From: Ampelomyces quisqualis
Taxonomy: Eukaryota; Ascomycota; Dothideomycetes; Pleosporales; Phaeosphaeriaceae
Assembly (NCBI GenBank): GCA_018398575.1
Contig: JAGTXZ010000010.1
Location: forward strand, 682,001 to 746,000
DNA length: 64,000 bases
Reading direction: 5' to 3'
Below are positions 11,152 through 22,702 of this stretch, piece after piece. A model generated the notes under the pieces. That model was not told the origin of the DNA, did no database searches, and was given only the letters and a program-made list of their open reading frames with translations. The translations under genes and the position numbers were made by a program. Position 1 is the first letter of the stretch. The number at the start of each line of letters is the position of its first letter.

Positions 11152-11501
11152 GGAGGCGAAATAAAGGTATCAAATGTCAGACACCAAAACCTGTCCACGC
11201 GCGCTTCTTAAGGTATTTGCTGGCGGTACCGGACTATCTCGCCATTTTCTTCTTCCCCAGCTTCCGCCACTAAGCGAGGACTACACTATCCGAAAGGCAA
11301 AAGCTTTCCTGTTTACGGTGTTCAACGGCAATTCGAGAGGAACAGAATACGGGTCCTGTTTCCCGAATCGAGTCTAGTGGAATCGACAGGCCGGATCACA
11401 CAAGCCACTTCATAAGCTGCACCAACCCCACCTCGCGCGCGCTCACCAACACGCCTTTGTCCCAGGACATCGTGCCTCCCATATTCCCTTACGACAGAAA
11501 A

Positions 11502-11950
11502 ATGCCACACTATCGGTAAGAACAATAGCGGACAGAGCTGTGAAGTCAACACGCCACCAGCTTGCAATTTTCTTGCGACTGTCACCACCCATCAGATTGA
11601 CTTTGAAAACGAAAACTGCACCAAAATCCTCGCGACAAACAACCAGGACGCGGCGTTACGACATGGAGTTGAGCTACCTATGCCCTGAGGTGACGAGGAC
11701 TTCATCGAGAGCGCCAGTCCAGCCTGTGCCAGCTTGCCAAGCCTTCATGAGCCCGCCAACAGTGCCCGAAGGGTCACGACACGATCAAGATGACAGGCTG
11801 CGATATGCACCAATAGTTCAAACAGCTCATCAATCACTCACAACTATACTTCATATCGATATGCGCTCATCAAGCTCTCCAGGTGAGTCGACCCTTCGTT
11901 GAAGACTCACTGCCATTGCAGCTTTCCCAAGCGACAACTCGTACCCATGA
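11502..11950 (+). CDS. Possible small three-exon gene, unrecognised
   Basis: A 109-residue product can be spliced from ATG 11502: exon 11502-11515, intron 11516-11595 (GTAAGA...CATCAG), exon 11596-11882, intron 11883-11921 (GTGAGT...TTGCAG, 39 nt), exon 11922-11950 ending TGA. Both introns have good sites and the phases agree, which is why I list it. The product (Arg/Thr/Lys-rich, then MELSYLCPEVTRTSS) resembles nothing I know. A minus-strand frame at 11851-12435 overlaps it and is an alternative. It may be noise. Confidence 0.22.
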
Positions 11951-12909
11951 GTGCCGAAGGCGTCCAAAGCAGCATCCCAATCCATTGCTGTCCAGGAGCA
12001 TTGAGGAAGCTTGTGAGGGGTAGCGATGCGCGACGAGCACAACAGACTCTTGCGATTCGACACCACAATACCCATCATATCAATGATGGCGTACTGCAGG
12101 AAGTCTGCTACCCGAAGCCTGCTGTGACTCTCCGTGCAGCTACAGTCCTCGCGCAACGCATTCGCGATGTGCGACCGAGCCAGTCTTGTAAAGGGAGCTA
12201 TATCGAACGAATCGAGCATACTTTCGGCCGTTGCTAAATGTACATACCCTATCATTGGCTTCACTGCAGGGCAGTGATCGCTATCTGTATCCGATGCCAA
12301 ACATGAAGATCTTCGACTCACTTCAATCTCGATGAAGATATGATAAGAGCTCGATAAGCTATTCAGGTCACTGAGACGTTGCGTGGTCGAGAGTGGTCCA
12401 GGCTTGGCTGGCGTTTGATGTCCAAAATTGGACATCAGATCCACGCCAGTCCGTGCCAACGCGAGGGGCTCTGACGAGAATCGTCTTTTCCCTCTGTCAC
12501 CATGACATTATCATTGCACCGCTGCATTGTCAAACGATTCAACGAATCAAAGCACCGCCGTCTGCTTCTAGCTCGTCGTCCATAGCCTGTGATGGCTGAC
12601 GCACCTGATCAAAGTGCCAGGCGGCGTTCACAAGGTATGTGTAGCGCTTGCATGGTACACGCGGTTCGATTACGTTCCTGCTTCCCACTGGTTAGTGCTT
12701 GATGGTAGCATACGGAAGCCATATCCCCATGGGGCCTTGAGGAACTCTTTTACTTGACAAGGTGAGGAAGCACTACCACCAGCACGCGGGTATATGAACG
12801 CTTCAGCATCTCGACCGACAAGCCATCTCAATATTCATCCACCATCGAGTATACAGTGAGCCTGTCGAGTATTTCCTCCACAACTCGATCGACTCAAACA
12901 CTCTTCACC
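11951..12909. other. Rieske-gene upstream region
   Basis: Apart from the minus-strand frame noted at 11851-12435 (about 195 codons from ATG 12435, unrecognised), nothing coding is supported. A TATA-like TATATGAA at 12791-12798 lies about 119 bp before the Rieske-gene ATG and is a plausible core promoter. Confidence 0.4.
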
Positions 12910-14233
12910 ATGGTTTCATCACTCTTGAGCTACATTGGCCTTGGTGGCTCAAGCGCTGCTGCGCCTCCGCCCGAGAATGCAGCTGTGCGTGCTCTACCCG
13001 CCAACTGGTACACTTCAGAGGAGATGTACCAACTAGAGAGACGCGCTATTTTCTCACGACGCTGGCTCCTCCTTACACACAAGTCACGACTTCTCAGCCC
13101 AGGGGACTACCTCCGCTACAGCGTAGCCAACTACGACATTGTGGTTTCCAAGGACCGACAGGGCGAGATCCATGCATTTCACAACGTTTGCCGACACCGA
13201 GCGTATCCTGTAGTCGAGCAAGATAAGGGTAACGCGAAGATTTTCTCATGCAAGTACCACGGTTGGTCATATGGCGTGAACGGCAAACTTGCAAAGGCCC
13301 CGGGCTACCAAGACCTTGAAGGCTTCGAAAAGGCCGAGAATGGTCTTTTCCCCATCCACGTGCGTCTTGACAGGAACGGTTACATCTGGATTAACATGGA
13401 CTCAAACCCGGTACCCGAGGTGTCATGGGAGTCGCAATTTGACACTGTGGATGAGCAAGAACGTTTCAATGATTTCAACTTTGATGACTACGTGTTCGAT
13501 CACACGTACAACATGGAGAGCAACTTCAATTGGAAGATCCTTGCCGATAACTTCAACGAGTGCTACCACTGCAAGACAACACATCCCGATCTGCCTGACA
13601 TTGCCAACCTCGAGACATACGACGTTCAATGTGCAGCAGACCACATCCAGCACGATCCCAAGACTACCGATGCCCAGCGCGCCGCCGGCCTCGGAATCTG
13701 CTCAACATACATATTTCCCAACGTCTCCTTCACCGTCACGTAAGTCCAACCTCTCTCACCCACTACCAAGCCTACACACACACACATACTAACAACCCCC
13801 GCCCAGCTCCACATTCATGATGATGCAAAAATTCATGCCCAAAGCCCCCGGCGTATCCGTCATGCACTACGAAGTATGGCGGCACAAGGACGCCACGTCC
13901 TCGGCCTTCCACAACATCGCCGACCTGTACGCGCGCGTCATGAAAGAAGACAAAGTCCTCTGCGAGCGCGCCCAAGCCAACCTCAACGCCGGCCTCTTCG
14001 TCAACGGCGAACTGCACCCCCGCTTGGAAAAGGGGCCCTTGTTCTTCCAGAAACGATGCCGCGACGTCGTCATGGAGTGGGCTGCCCGCGAAAAGCGCGC
14101 TCGTACCCGCATTTGGCCCGCGAAGCAGCGGCTCGGGTTGACGGGGAATGGCGCGGCGAGTAGGGACGACGTCGCGTTTTGCGAGGGTTTGGCGTGCGCC
14201 AACGATGATGACAAGGGCGAGTTGGCTTGGTGA
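12910..14233 (+). CDS. Rieske [2Fe-2S] aromatic-ring-hydroxylase-type oxygenase, choline/glycine betaine monooxygenase-like
   Basis: Two exons, 12910-13739 and 13807-14233, with a 67-nt GTAAGT...CCCAG intron; 418 residues from the first ATG (MVSSLLSYIGLGG). The Rieske cluster ligands are visible as CRHRAYP...SCKYHGWSYG (CxH-x17-CxxH, about residues 90-115). The mononuclear iron site shows DNFNECYHCKTTHPDL with its two His, plus the bridging Asp. Family members include plant choline monooxygenase and bacterial GbcA, which demethylates glycine betaine to dimethylglycine. A dimethylglycine-dehydrogenase-like gene lies upstream on the other strand, so betaine demethylation is the most economical reading. 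A reductase partner is not seen in the window. The C-terminal 40 residues are Arg/Ala rich and less family-like. Confidence 0.85.
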
Positions 14234-14928
14234 AAGGAGCGGTGCACGGTGATATATATCTTTTCCCCTCGTTTTCTCAATGGTTTGGGTACGCATCGTT
14301 TAGCGTGTTTAGGGCGTATTTTTCCGTGTCGGAAATCGTGGTATACCGAATCTTAGGGTGAACAAGTTGATGACTTGATGACTTGAGAACTTTGCCTTTT
14401 TTTCTTTCTTATGTACATGTCAATCACTGCCTCATTGCGTGAGGGGGCATTGGGTGAATAACTCCTGCTTTTTTCATCGTAATAGTACGTGGTTCATTAC
14501 TCATCTGGGCTCGTCAAAACTACGCATACTAAGATCATGACAAACAACCACTCACGCCGACGCTTCATATCCCCACCCGTCTCGAATCAAGTGTCTTCTC
14601 CCTTCTGTAGTGATGGTCTGAGACGTTTTAAGCGTGTAGAGAGGGCGGTTTTAGTTCGAGGCGGTGGAAGACCATGCGTGCTTGGGAGTATTAGCGTTGA
14701 TGATGTGAGGGATGTTCAGGAAACGGCTTATTTGAATGGTAAAAGGAGCAGTCCATCAAGTCACCGTGTGTGTCGAGATTCAGGATAGTGAACCAAGGAA
14801 TCAAGGTGCTTGTGAATAATCTCTGTATTCATCTGGATTTGTGCGACTTGGATAAGAAAGGGGGGGTATATAATGAACCAAAAACAACAAAGACTGAGAA
14901 CGACTTTGGGCAAAAATAAGTTCAAGGG
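14234..14928. other. Convergent 3' intergenic region
   Basis: Lies between the 3' ends of the Rieske gene and the CDT2-like gene. No supported gene. AT-rich tracts near 14260-14420 and 14860-14925 are consistent with polyadenylation regions. Confidence 0.5.
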
Positions 14929-17008
14929 TTATTCATCGTCATCGTAACCGTCTTGGACGGCGGCCCATCCGCATTGCCATCTCTTTCCTTCCGACTCTCC
15001 GCCCAGTCTCAAGTCGCGCGCTTCACTGCCTTCTTGCCAGCGCCGGACACGCAGGTCGTCGCTCACGCTGACCAAGCTACCGTTCTTCGCCCATGTCACG
15101 CTGGTGACTTCGGCATCGTGCCCGCGTACGAGAGAAGTGCCTTGCTCGTAGATAGGAATAGTGTCTGGGCAGCGGCTGCTGGTGGTAGAGCGGGATAATG
15201 ATGGTCTTGAAGAATTTTGTGAAGGCATGTCTGGTAGATCTGCATCATCGTCATGATGTCGCGACTCGCGCTTGAGAAAAGTCTCATCTGTGGGGAACAG
15301 CACAGGGCCACCGTCAGTACTGCCAACCGCCAACAACTCTGGCCTGTCACCGTGAGCCTTTCGCAGGGATGCCTTGACGTAGAAAGAGCCAGCATGGAAG
15401 TTTTGATGACGGAAGCCGTAGATGGGCCCGAGCCCTTGCTGATCCACGCCGCAGTACTTTTGCTTTGACGATGAGGATGCCGAGAGCTCTGGCGCAACAC
15501 CAAGAATGAGATGACCCATTGAGTAGGCGTAGACGGTGTTGTCTTTGCTGAGTGCATACAGTCGTGAAGCATTGCCGTTTAGCGTGAGCGAGTTGATGGC
15601 GAAATGTCGGTGTCGGTTGTGTGACTCGGGGTGTCGTGTTGTAGAGATTGGAACGGCAGGTCCCCGCAGGGAGTAGCGACCGCGAATATCCCAGAGCTTG
15701 ACACAGGTCGATGCATCAGAGGCTGTGAGCAAAAGATGTTGTCGGCCTTCGGGGAGGAAGGAAAGGGCAGTGATGGAAACGTCGTTGCGGCGATTCATCG
15801 TCTCGGTCTTGCTCGGCAAGCTGGTTCTCGAAAGAGAAGAAAGGCTTGCAGGGTTGGTGGCAGGGCTGGTGTCTGCATGTGCTGAAGCCAGGGTGCGAAT
15901 GACGCTGGCGTATGGGGCATCTGAGCCCCAGGCAGAGTGGACAGACATGTGACCACCTTTGCAGCGCAGGTCCCAGATCTGCACGGCGCCATCGCGACTC
16001 GAGGTCGCAACGATCTTGTCATCGCCCGGCTGGAAGCGCACCTGCTTGACCGAGGATTTGTGCTTGGCGAGGACACTGAGGGTCTGTTGGGTCCGAACAT
16101 CGACGATTTGTGCCGTCTGGTCGCCTGAGCCTGCAGCTAGGTAGCTGTCATCGGAGGAGAACTGCAGGTCCATGACAGCGTTCGAGTGGGCGCGCCATGA
16201 GACGTGGGCGCTGGAGAAGTCGCCCTCGGAGTCTAGGAGGTGGATGTATCCGTCTTCGTCGCCAATGGCAAGTAGCGAGTTGGCTATGGATGTTAGCATA
16301 GTGACGGCTGATGGAAATTGCAAGGTTCGTACTGTTGCAGCTGGCGGTGCAGAACGGCGGTGCGCCTTCAGACAGTGAATGCACATCATCTGCGCTGCTG
16401 TAGAAGTCGGCAGTCTGGTGTTGCCATGAGGCGCAGTGGTCCCGCCGGAAGCCCCTGCCCACACTCGGCAAGCCGCCAAACGCGCGCTGCAATGCCCGCG
16501 CTGGGCCCGCCAGACTCGGGATCCTTCGCACAGGGGCCGGGAAGAGGCGGGGCTCGTCGAAGATGGGGGCGTCCTCGAGGATGGCAAAGGGTTCGGGAGT
16601 GACGTAGCGCGACCGCTTGGAGGGCGACGACTGTGCGGGCGACGTCTCGGGCGACAGGTACGGGTTCTTCCGCTTGCGGGCACCCGACTGGGGCGTCCGC
16701 AGCTCGTTCTCCGCATGGGCAAAGTTGACCGTCTTGCGCGGCGTCGAGCGGGCGGCGGCATGGCTGCGGTTGACGGCTGCGCGCGTGATGTCCTGCAGCT
16801 GGCGACCCGAGCGCGACACGGCGGTGCGCGCAGAGGCGTGCTGCGAGTTGCGCGGGGTGAAGAAGCGGGTGAAGCGTTTGGGCGTGATGGGCGGCGGCCG
16901 CTTGGGTTTTCGGCTGCCCGCTGTCGCCGTGGACGCGGGCGGCGACGACGAGAAGAGCTCGGGCGTGGGCTCCTGACGCCGGGCACGGGGGGCACACGGG
17001 GACGACAT
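14929..17008 (-). CDS. CDT2: CDT2/denticleless-like WD40 substrate receptor of the CRL4 ubiquitin ligase
   Basis: Two exons, 17008-16333 and 16283-14929, with a 49-nt intron (GTACGA donor, TGCTAAC branch, CATAG acceptor, phase 1); 676 residues. The disordered N-terminus carries RKTVNF, SPETSPAQSSPSKRSRYVTPEPF and proline/serine runs, as in fungal Cdt2. The propeller begins at about residue 225 with NSLLAIGDEDGYIHLLD and shows repeats AAGSGDQTAQIVDVRT, VATSSRDGAVQIWDLR, CVKLWDIRGRYS, NTVYAYSMGHLILG (diagnostic of Cdt2), LLAVGSTDGGPVLF and SVSDDLRVRRW. Cdt2 directs PCNA-bound Cdt1 and other factors to degradation in S phase. An in-frame ATG at 17119 could extend the start by 37 residues. A generic WD40 protein is the alternative. 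Confidence 0.75.
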
Positions 17009-17272
17009 GTTGCAGCTGGGGGGGGGAGGGGGGGATTGGACCGAGTCTATGTCCAAGGGCAGCGCCACATGGGATGGAAAGGCACATAAAGTCGTCCAGC
17101 AGAGCGAGGGGCTGGTCATGGGCGCACTGGCCGCAGACGCGGTCGCGCGACGTGCTACGCGTTAAGTGGGCTGGGCTGTCATGGCCTCGGCGCTCTTCGG
17201 GCCGCGAAATCTTGGCTCCCAGAAAAAGTTCGAGGCAGCTCGGGCGCTGCGGCCGGCTCGACGCCACACACA
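17009..17272. promoter_or_regulatory. Shared head-to-head promoter of CDT2-like gene and RRP5
   Basis: Only 264 bp separate the two start codons (153 bp if CDT2 begins at 17119). GC rich, with a G8/C run near 17020-17033. No clear TATA box in either direction, as is common for housekeeping promoters. Confidence 0.5.
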
Positions 17273-20200
17273 ATGGGCGCCCTCAAACGAAAGGCCGAGC
17301 AGGCCAGCACGCCGTCCAAGAAGGACAAGGCTGCCGCGACCGACCGCCACGCGAAGCGCCGCAAGTCCGACGTCACAGAGCAGCCGGCAGCGCCGGGGAA
17401 AGCGAAGCCGCACACGACGGCGCCCACGAGCGTGTTCAAGGACGGCGAGACGTCGTTCCCCCGCGGCGGCGCCAGTGTCCTGACCCCCCTCGAGCACAAG
17501 CAGATCCAGATCAAGGCGACCCAGGACGTGCTGTTCGAGCAGTCGGGCGCCAAGCGCACCGGCCACGATGGCTTCAGCGACATGGGCTCCGACGACGGCC
17601 AGGCAGCTGCGCCACAGGCTGCGAACAAGACCCGCGCCGCCAAGACGGGCAGCAAGACACGCCGTCCCGCGGAGCAAGACGAGGTCCTGCGGGTAGAGGG
17701 CCTGACCTACAAGAAACTGGCCCCGGGCACCCTCATCCTCGCCCGCGTCACCGACGTCTCCCACCAAGACGTCCTCCTCGCCCTGCCCAACAATCTCGTC
17801 GGCCACGTGCCCCTCACCGCCGTGTCCGACAAGCTCAACGAGCGACTGGAGCAGCTCATCAAGGAGGACGTCGACGCTGGCGACGACGAGGATGAGGCCT
17901 TCGAGGACGTCAATCTCGAGGACATGTTCACCGTCGGGCAGTACCTACGCGCCTGCGTCACGGCTACCACGGACGATAGCGCAAGAGCGAGGAAAAAACT
18001 GGAGCTGTCAATTGACCCGAAACTCGTCAACAAAGGACTGTCCAAGCGCAAGATACCCGTCAACAGCATGATCCAGGCGTCGGTTGTCAGCAATGAGGAC
18101 CACGGCCTCGTCATGGATCTGGGACTCGACGACTCGCGGATCAAGGGTTTTCTGCCAAAGCGAGAGCTGGGCCCCACAGTAGAGCATGCAAAGGTGCAGG
18201 AAGGAGCTGTTTTCATGTGCCTGGTCACCGGTCTCAACTCTGATGGACGCATCGTTAAGCTCTCGGCCGACCACAGCAAAGCCGGCAACCTCACCAAGGG
18301 CAACACTCTCACCGAAGCACCCACCGTTGACGTTTTCCTGCCCGGAACCGCCGTCGATATGCTCGTTGCGGATAGCACGACCAGCACAATCACCGGCAAA
18401 ATCCTGGGATTGGTCGATGCAACAGCCGATGCCTACCACTCAGGAGCTACCGAAAAGGGCACCAATGTGTCCCAGAAGCACAAGATCGGCTCCAAGGTCA
18501 AAGCGAGAATTCTCTTCACCTGCCCCGATGCTGAGTCGCCAAGGGTTGGCGTATCGCTACTCGACCATGTAGTGGGACTCTCGACCCGCATGTCTGGCAA
18601 GCCGAAGCATCGCAAGTCTGCCCTCGACGTCTTGTCAATCTCTGCCATCGTCGAAGATGCCAAGGTGGTAAAGGTAGCGCCGGCCTTGGGTGCTTTCTTT
18701 GAGCTCGGCGCCCGAGACATCATTGGCTTCGCGCACATCTCAAGATTATCAGACGACAGGGTCGATGTTTTGTCTGAAGAGTCTGGCACCTTCAAACTCG
18801 CCTCGACACATCGCGCTCGTATCGTAGGCTACAACCCTCTTGATGGCCTGTTCCAGCTCTCTCTAGAGCAAAAAGTTTTGGATCAACCCTTTATCCGGAT
18901 AGAAGACATCAAGGCTGGACAAGTCGTCAAGGGCAAGGTGCACAAGCTCATTGCCGACAAGAACGGCGCCACAGCGGTGCTGGTCCGCCTTTCCGAGAAC
19001 ATCACGGGTCTCGTTGCAGAGATGCATCTAGCTGATGTCAAGCTGCAACATCCAGAGCGCAAGTTCCGTGAGGGTGTGCCAGTCACTCTCCGTGTCCTTT
19101 ACACAGACCCAGCACGCCACCAGGTCCTGCTCACACTGAAGAAGTCTCTCGTGAACTCGGACGTCGAACCGTGGACCGACTACTCCATGATCGCAGAAGG
19201 CGCAAAGGGTCCTGGAATGCTAGTAGACGTGCAGAAGAATGGTGCCAGAGTACGTTTCTACGGCCCAGTTACAGCTTGGCTTCCCGTGGGCGAAATGAGT
19301 GAGGCTTTCATGGATGATGCTACGCGAAACTTTACCACAGGACAAGTTGTCAACGTGCGCGTCATCTCCGTCAAGACCGAGGATAGGCAAATGATCGTCT
19401 CCTGCAAGGATCCAGACGCGGTGGATCCAAACAAGGAGCCGGCTTTCAATGCCCTTAATCCTGGCGATATCACCAAAGGAACCGTTCTCGACAAGTCGGA
19501 CGAGCTCGCAACTCTTGATCTCGGCAATGGTATCAAAGCCATGCTGCGTATCGGCCAATTGACGGACGGTTCGGAGAAGAAGGACGCTTCCACAATGAAA
19601 AAGATCCGCGTAGGCGGCACGCTCGATGACTTGGTCATCCTGAACAAGCTGAGCCGGTCAATGAGCGTCACTGTATCCAACAAGCCAAGCCTTCGAAAAG
19701 CTGCACAAACCTCCAAGCTCATCACCAACATCGAAGAACTTCAGTCTGGTGAGATTGTCCATGGCTTTGTGCGCAGTATAGTTTCGGACAAAGTCTTTGT
19801 AGAGTTTGGCAACAGCGTCAGCGGAGCCGTTTTCAGATCGCAAATGACGGCAGAAATGCTTGCAGCACCCAACTTTGGCTTGCGAAAAGACCAGTCCATG
19901 ACGTGTCGGATAATGCACGTGGACACGGCGAAGGGCATGTTTTGGCTGTCGATGAAACTCGATGCGGAAGAAGAGGCTGCAACCAAGTCCACAGCAGCCG
20001 TCGGAGCAGCTATGGTCAACCCCGTGGACGACAAGGTCACCAATACCAAAGAAATCAACTTCGGCACTACTATCCAGGTACGCATACGCTCGGTAAAGCG
20101 CACCCAAATCAACGTCGAGCTGGCCGAGAATGTGCAAGGACGCATACACGTTTCGGAACTATTCGGGTCGTGGGACGACATACCGGACAAAAGGCAACCT

Positions 20201-22702
20201 ACATCCCATTTCAGTATGAACGACATCATCACAGCCAAGGTGTTAGGCCGACATGATGCACGCAATTATCGTTTTCTTCCCATCACGCACCGTTCGAGCA
20301 ACCAGGTTCCTACCTTTGAGATGACCGCGAAGAAAGAGAAATTCCAGTCAGAGGCTGACCTTCTGACCCTCGACAAGATCACAGAAGGGTCGTCACACGT
20401 CGCATTTGTAAACAACATCGCCGATCACTATGTCTGGGTCAACCTCTCGGCGAACCTTCGAGGACGCATCGATTTCTTCGACCTTACAGACGATCTCGAA
20501 CAGCTATCTGCCATCGAAAAGAATTTCCCCGTGGGTTCTGCCCTCAAAGTTCGTGTCAAGGCGGTGGACGTTGCTGCTGGACGCCTGGATGCTACTGCTG
20601 CATCTACGGTCTCTGGAAAGACGCTCTCTCTTGTTGATCTTAAAGTGGGCTATGTTTTGCCTGCTCGCGTGACTAAGCTTCACGATGCATCGATTGTCGT
20701 CCAGATCAACGAGAACATTGCTGCACCTATCTTCTTGGAGCACCTTGCAGACGACTTCGACAAAGCCAAGCCGTCCGAGTTCACGCTAGGCGATGTTCTT
20801 CGGGTGTGTGTCATTGAGATAGACCTACCTAACAAGAAACTCGGCCTTTCTGCCAGGCCATCCAAGGTCTTGAGTTCTTCTTTACCCGTCAAGGATCCTG
20901 TGATTGAGCAGAAGTCGCAACTCAAGGTGCATCAAGTCGTTCGTGGTTTCATCAAGAAGATTACTGACAACGGTATCTACGTGCGCCTCGGCCCACACGT
21001 TGAAGGCTACGTTCGTGTATCGCAGCTCTCCGATGCCTACCTCAAGGACTGGAAAGCAGCATACCACGTCGATCAGCTTGTAACTGGAAAGGTCATCTCG
21101 AATAAAGATGATGCGCGCAACGCTCAATTAAGTCTGAAAACTTCCATTATCCAAGGGGAATACGTGGAGCCTCTTGAATTTGGCGACATGAAGCTCGGAC
21201 AGATTGTGACCGCAAAGGTTCGGCACGTAGCCGAATATGGTGTCTTCCTTGTTGTGGACAATTCAAATAACGTCAGTGGGCTCTGTCATGTTTCTAATCT
21301 GGCCGACAACCAAGTGGCCCAAGACAAGGTCAAGGACATGTACAAAGAGGGTGACGTTGTGAAAGCAAAGGTCATGAGCGTCGACCCCAAAGCGCGGAAA
21401 ATCAATTTCAGCTTGAAGTACTCTCATGTCAAGGGTGATAATGAAGACGAGGAAATGGAGGATGGTTCAGACGTTGACATGGCCGAAGGTTCAGATTCGG
21501 ACGAAGGCGGCGTCGAGCTAGATGACGACATCGATATGAGGAGCGTGAAGAGCGCCGACAGCGATGAAGGACCCAACGGTAGACTGGTCAACGAGTCTGA
21601 AGCAGACTCAGATGAGGAAGATACTAAGACAGCAGCACCTGCTCTGAGTACTTCCGGATTCGACTGGACCGGTGCAACACTCGATTTCGATCAAGTCGAG
21701 CGTGCACAGGATACCGACTCAGACGGTGGAGCGAGCAGGAAGAAGCGGAAGAGCAGGAAAGCAATCATCAAGGAGGACCGCACCGGTGACCTTGATGCCT
21801 TTGGTCCCCAGTCTGTCGCCGACTATGAACGCCTACTTCTTGGCCAGCCCAACAGTGCAGAAATGTGGGTGCGCTATATGATTTTCCAACGCGAGCTCAA
21901 CGAGATCGAGAAAGCTCGACAGATCGCTCGCCGCGCCCTTGCAACCATCAATCCTCGCGAAGAGAAGGAAAAGCTGGACGTCTGGACCGCACTACTCCAT
22001 CTAGAGAACGACTTCGCCAGTGACGAAGCCATCGAAGCGACTTTCAAGGAAGCATGCCAGCACAACGATGCCCGCGAAATTCACGAGCGCATGATCAAAA
22101 TCTACATTTCTGCCAGCAAAGTTGATGTAAGACCCCTAATCCCCGTCGCACTATCTATCCCCTTGGTCCTCACTAACACAATCCACCAGAAAGCAGACAC
22201 GCTGTACCAATCCATGACCAAGAACAAATCCTTCACCCCCGACCCAAACTTCTGGCTCGGCTACGCCACCTTTTTAATCGACGTCCTGTCGCCCCCCTCA
22301 CCCACCCGCGCCCGCGCCCTCCTCCAACGCGCTACTCAATCCGTGCCCGTAGCTCAACATCGCCACTTGACGCAAAAATTCGCAAGCCTGGAATTCAAAT
22401 CCACAAACGGCGATGCGGAGCGCGGACGCACGATTTTCGAGGGCCTGGTTAGCACGTACCCGAACAAAGGGGATGTATGGGACGTGTATCTTGCCATGGA
22501 AATGAGTCACGGCGAAGAACAGCAGGTTAGGGATCTGTTTGAACGAATGAGTAAAGTGGGCAAGGGCAAGAGGAGAGAAAAAGTCTTTGGCAAGTGGGCT
22601 GGTTGGGAGGAAGGCAGGGGGAATAAGAAGGGTGTGGAGAGGGTGCGAGCGCTTGAGCAGCAGTGGCGGGAGGAGAGAGCGAGGGACAAGGATGCAGAGT
22701 AG
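17273..22702 (+). CDS. RRP5: rRNA biogenesis protein RRP5
   Basis: Large nucleolar factor required for both small- and large-subunit pre-rRNA cleavage. ATG 17273; one intron at 22127-22189 (63 nt, GTAAGA...CACCAG) whose length is a multiple of three and which has no stop, so unspliced translation also stays open; spliced product 1,788 residues. Basic N-terminus (residues 1-140), then a long series of S1 RNA-binding repeats from about 146 to 1385 (for example LAPGTLILARVTDVSHQDV and LGQIVTAKVRHVAEYGVFLV), an acidic serine/aspartate stretch at about 1389-1450, and C-terminal HAT/TPR repeats from about 1506 (ADYERLLLGQPNSAEMWVRY). Length and order match yeast Rrp5 (1,729 residues). Complete. Confidence 0.95.
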   Translation: MGALKRKAEQASTPSKKDKAAATDRHAKRRKSDVTEQPAAPGKAKPHTTAPTSVFKDGETSFPRGGASVLTPLEHKQIQIKATQDVLFEQSGAKRTGHDGFSDMGSDDGQAAAPQAANKTRAAKTGSKTRRPAEQDEVLRVEGLTYKKLAPGTLILARVTDVSHQDVLLALPNNLVGHVPLTAVSDKLNERLEQLIKEDVDAGDDEDEAFEDVNLEDMFTVGQYLRACVTATTDDSARARKKLELSIDPKLVNKGLSKRKIPVNSMIQASVVSNEDHGLVMDLGLDDSRIKGFLPKRELGPTVEHAKVQEGAVFMCLVTGLNSDGRIVKLSADHSKAGNLTKGNTLTEAPTVDVFLPGTAVDMLVADSTTSTITGKILGLVDATADAYHSGATEKGTNVSQKHKIGSKVKARILFTCPDAESPRVGVSLLDHVVGLSTRMSGKPKHRKSALDVLSISAIVEDAKVVKVAPALGAFFELGARDIIGFAHISRLSDDRVDVLSEESGTFKLASTHRARIVGYNPLDGLFQLSLEQKVLDQPFIRIEDIKAGQVVKGKVHKLIADKNGATAVLVRLSENITGLVAEMHLADVKLQHPERKFREGVPVTLRVLYTDPARHQVLLTLKKSLVNSDVEPWTDYSMIAEGAKGPGMLVDVQKNGARVRFYGPVTAWLPVGEMSEAFMDDATRNFTTGQVVNVRVISVKTEDRQMIVSCKDPDAVDPNKEPAFNALNPGDITKGTVLDKSDELATLDLGNGIKAMLRIGQLTDGSEKKDASTMKKIRVGGTLDDLVILNKLSRSMSVTVSNKPSLRKAAQTSKLITNIEELQSGEIVHGFVRSIVSDKVFVEFGNSVSGAVFRSQMTAEMLAAPNFGLRKDQSMTCRIMHVDTAKGMFWLSMKLDAEEEAATKSTAAVGAAMVNPVDDKVTNTKEINFGTTIQVRIRSVKRTQINVELAENVQGRIHVSELFGSWDDIPDKRQPTSHFSMNDIITAKVLGRHDARNYRFLPITHRSSNQVPTFEMTAKKEKFQSEADLLTLDKITEGSSHVAFVNNIADHYVWVNLSANLRGRIDFFDLTDDLEQLSAIEKNFPVGSALKVRVKAVDVAAGRLDATAASTVSGKTLSLVDLKVGYVLPARVTKLHDASIVVQINENIAAPIFLEHLADDFDKAKPSEFTLGDVLRVCVIEIDLPNKKLGLSARPSKVLSSSLPVKDPVIEQKSQLKVHQVVRGFIKKITDNGIYVRLGPHVEGYVRVSQLSDAYLKDWKAAYHVDQLVTGKVISNKDDARNAQLSLKTSIIQGEYVEPLEFGDMKLGQIVTAKVRHVAEYGVFLVVDNSNNVSGLCHVSNLADNQVAQDKVKDMYKEGDVVKAKVMSVDPKARKINFSLKYSHVKGDNEDEEMEDGSDVDMAEGSDSDEGGVELDDDIDMRSVKSADSDEGPNGRLVNESEADSDEEDTKTAAPALSTSGFDWTGATLDFDQVERAQDTDSDGGASRKKRKSRKAIIKEDRTGDLDAFGPQSVADYERLLLGQPNSAEMWVRYMIFQRELNEIEKARQIARRALATINPREEKEKLDVWTALLHLENDFASDEAIEATFKEACQHNDAREIHERMIKIYISASKVDVRPLIPVALSIPLVLTNTIHQKADTLYQSMTKNKSFTPDPNFWLGYATFLIDVLSPPSPTRARALLQRATQSVPVAQHRHLTQKFASLEFKSTNGDAERGRTIFEGLVSTYPNKGDVWDVYLAMEMSHGEEQQVRDLFERMSKVGKGKRREKVFGKWAGWEEGRGNKKGVERVRALEQQWREERARDKDAE

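Noticed and set aside
16386..17273. Long frames of 200-300 codons on both strands over the GC-rich CDT2/RRP5 starts
   Set aside because: They are shadows of the real exons; composition is Arg/Pro/Gly-skewed and no domain appears.
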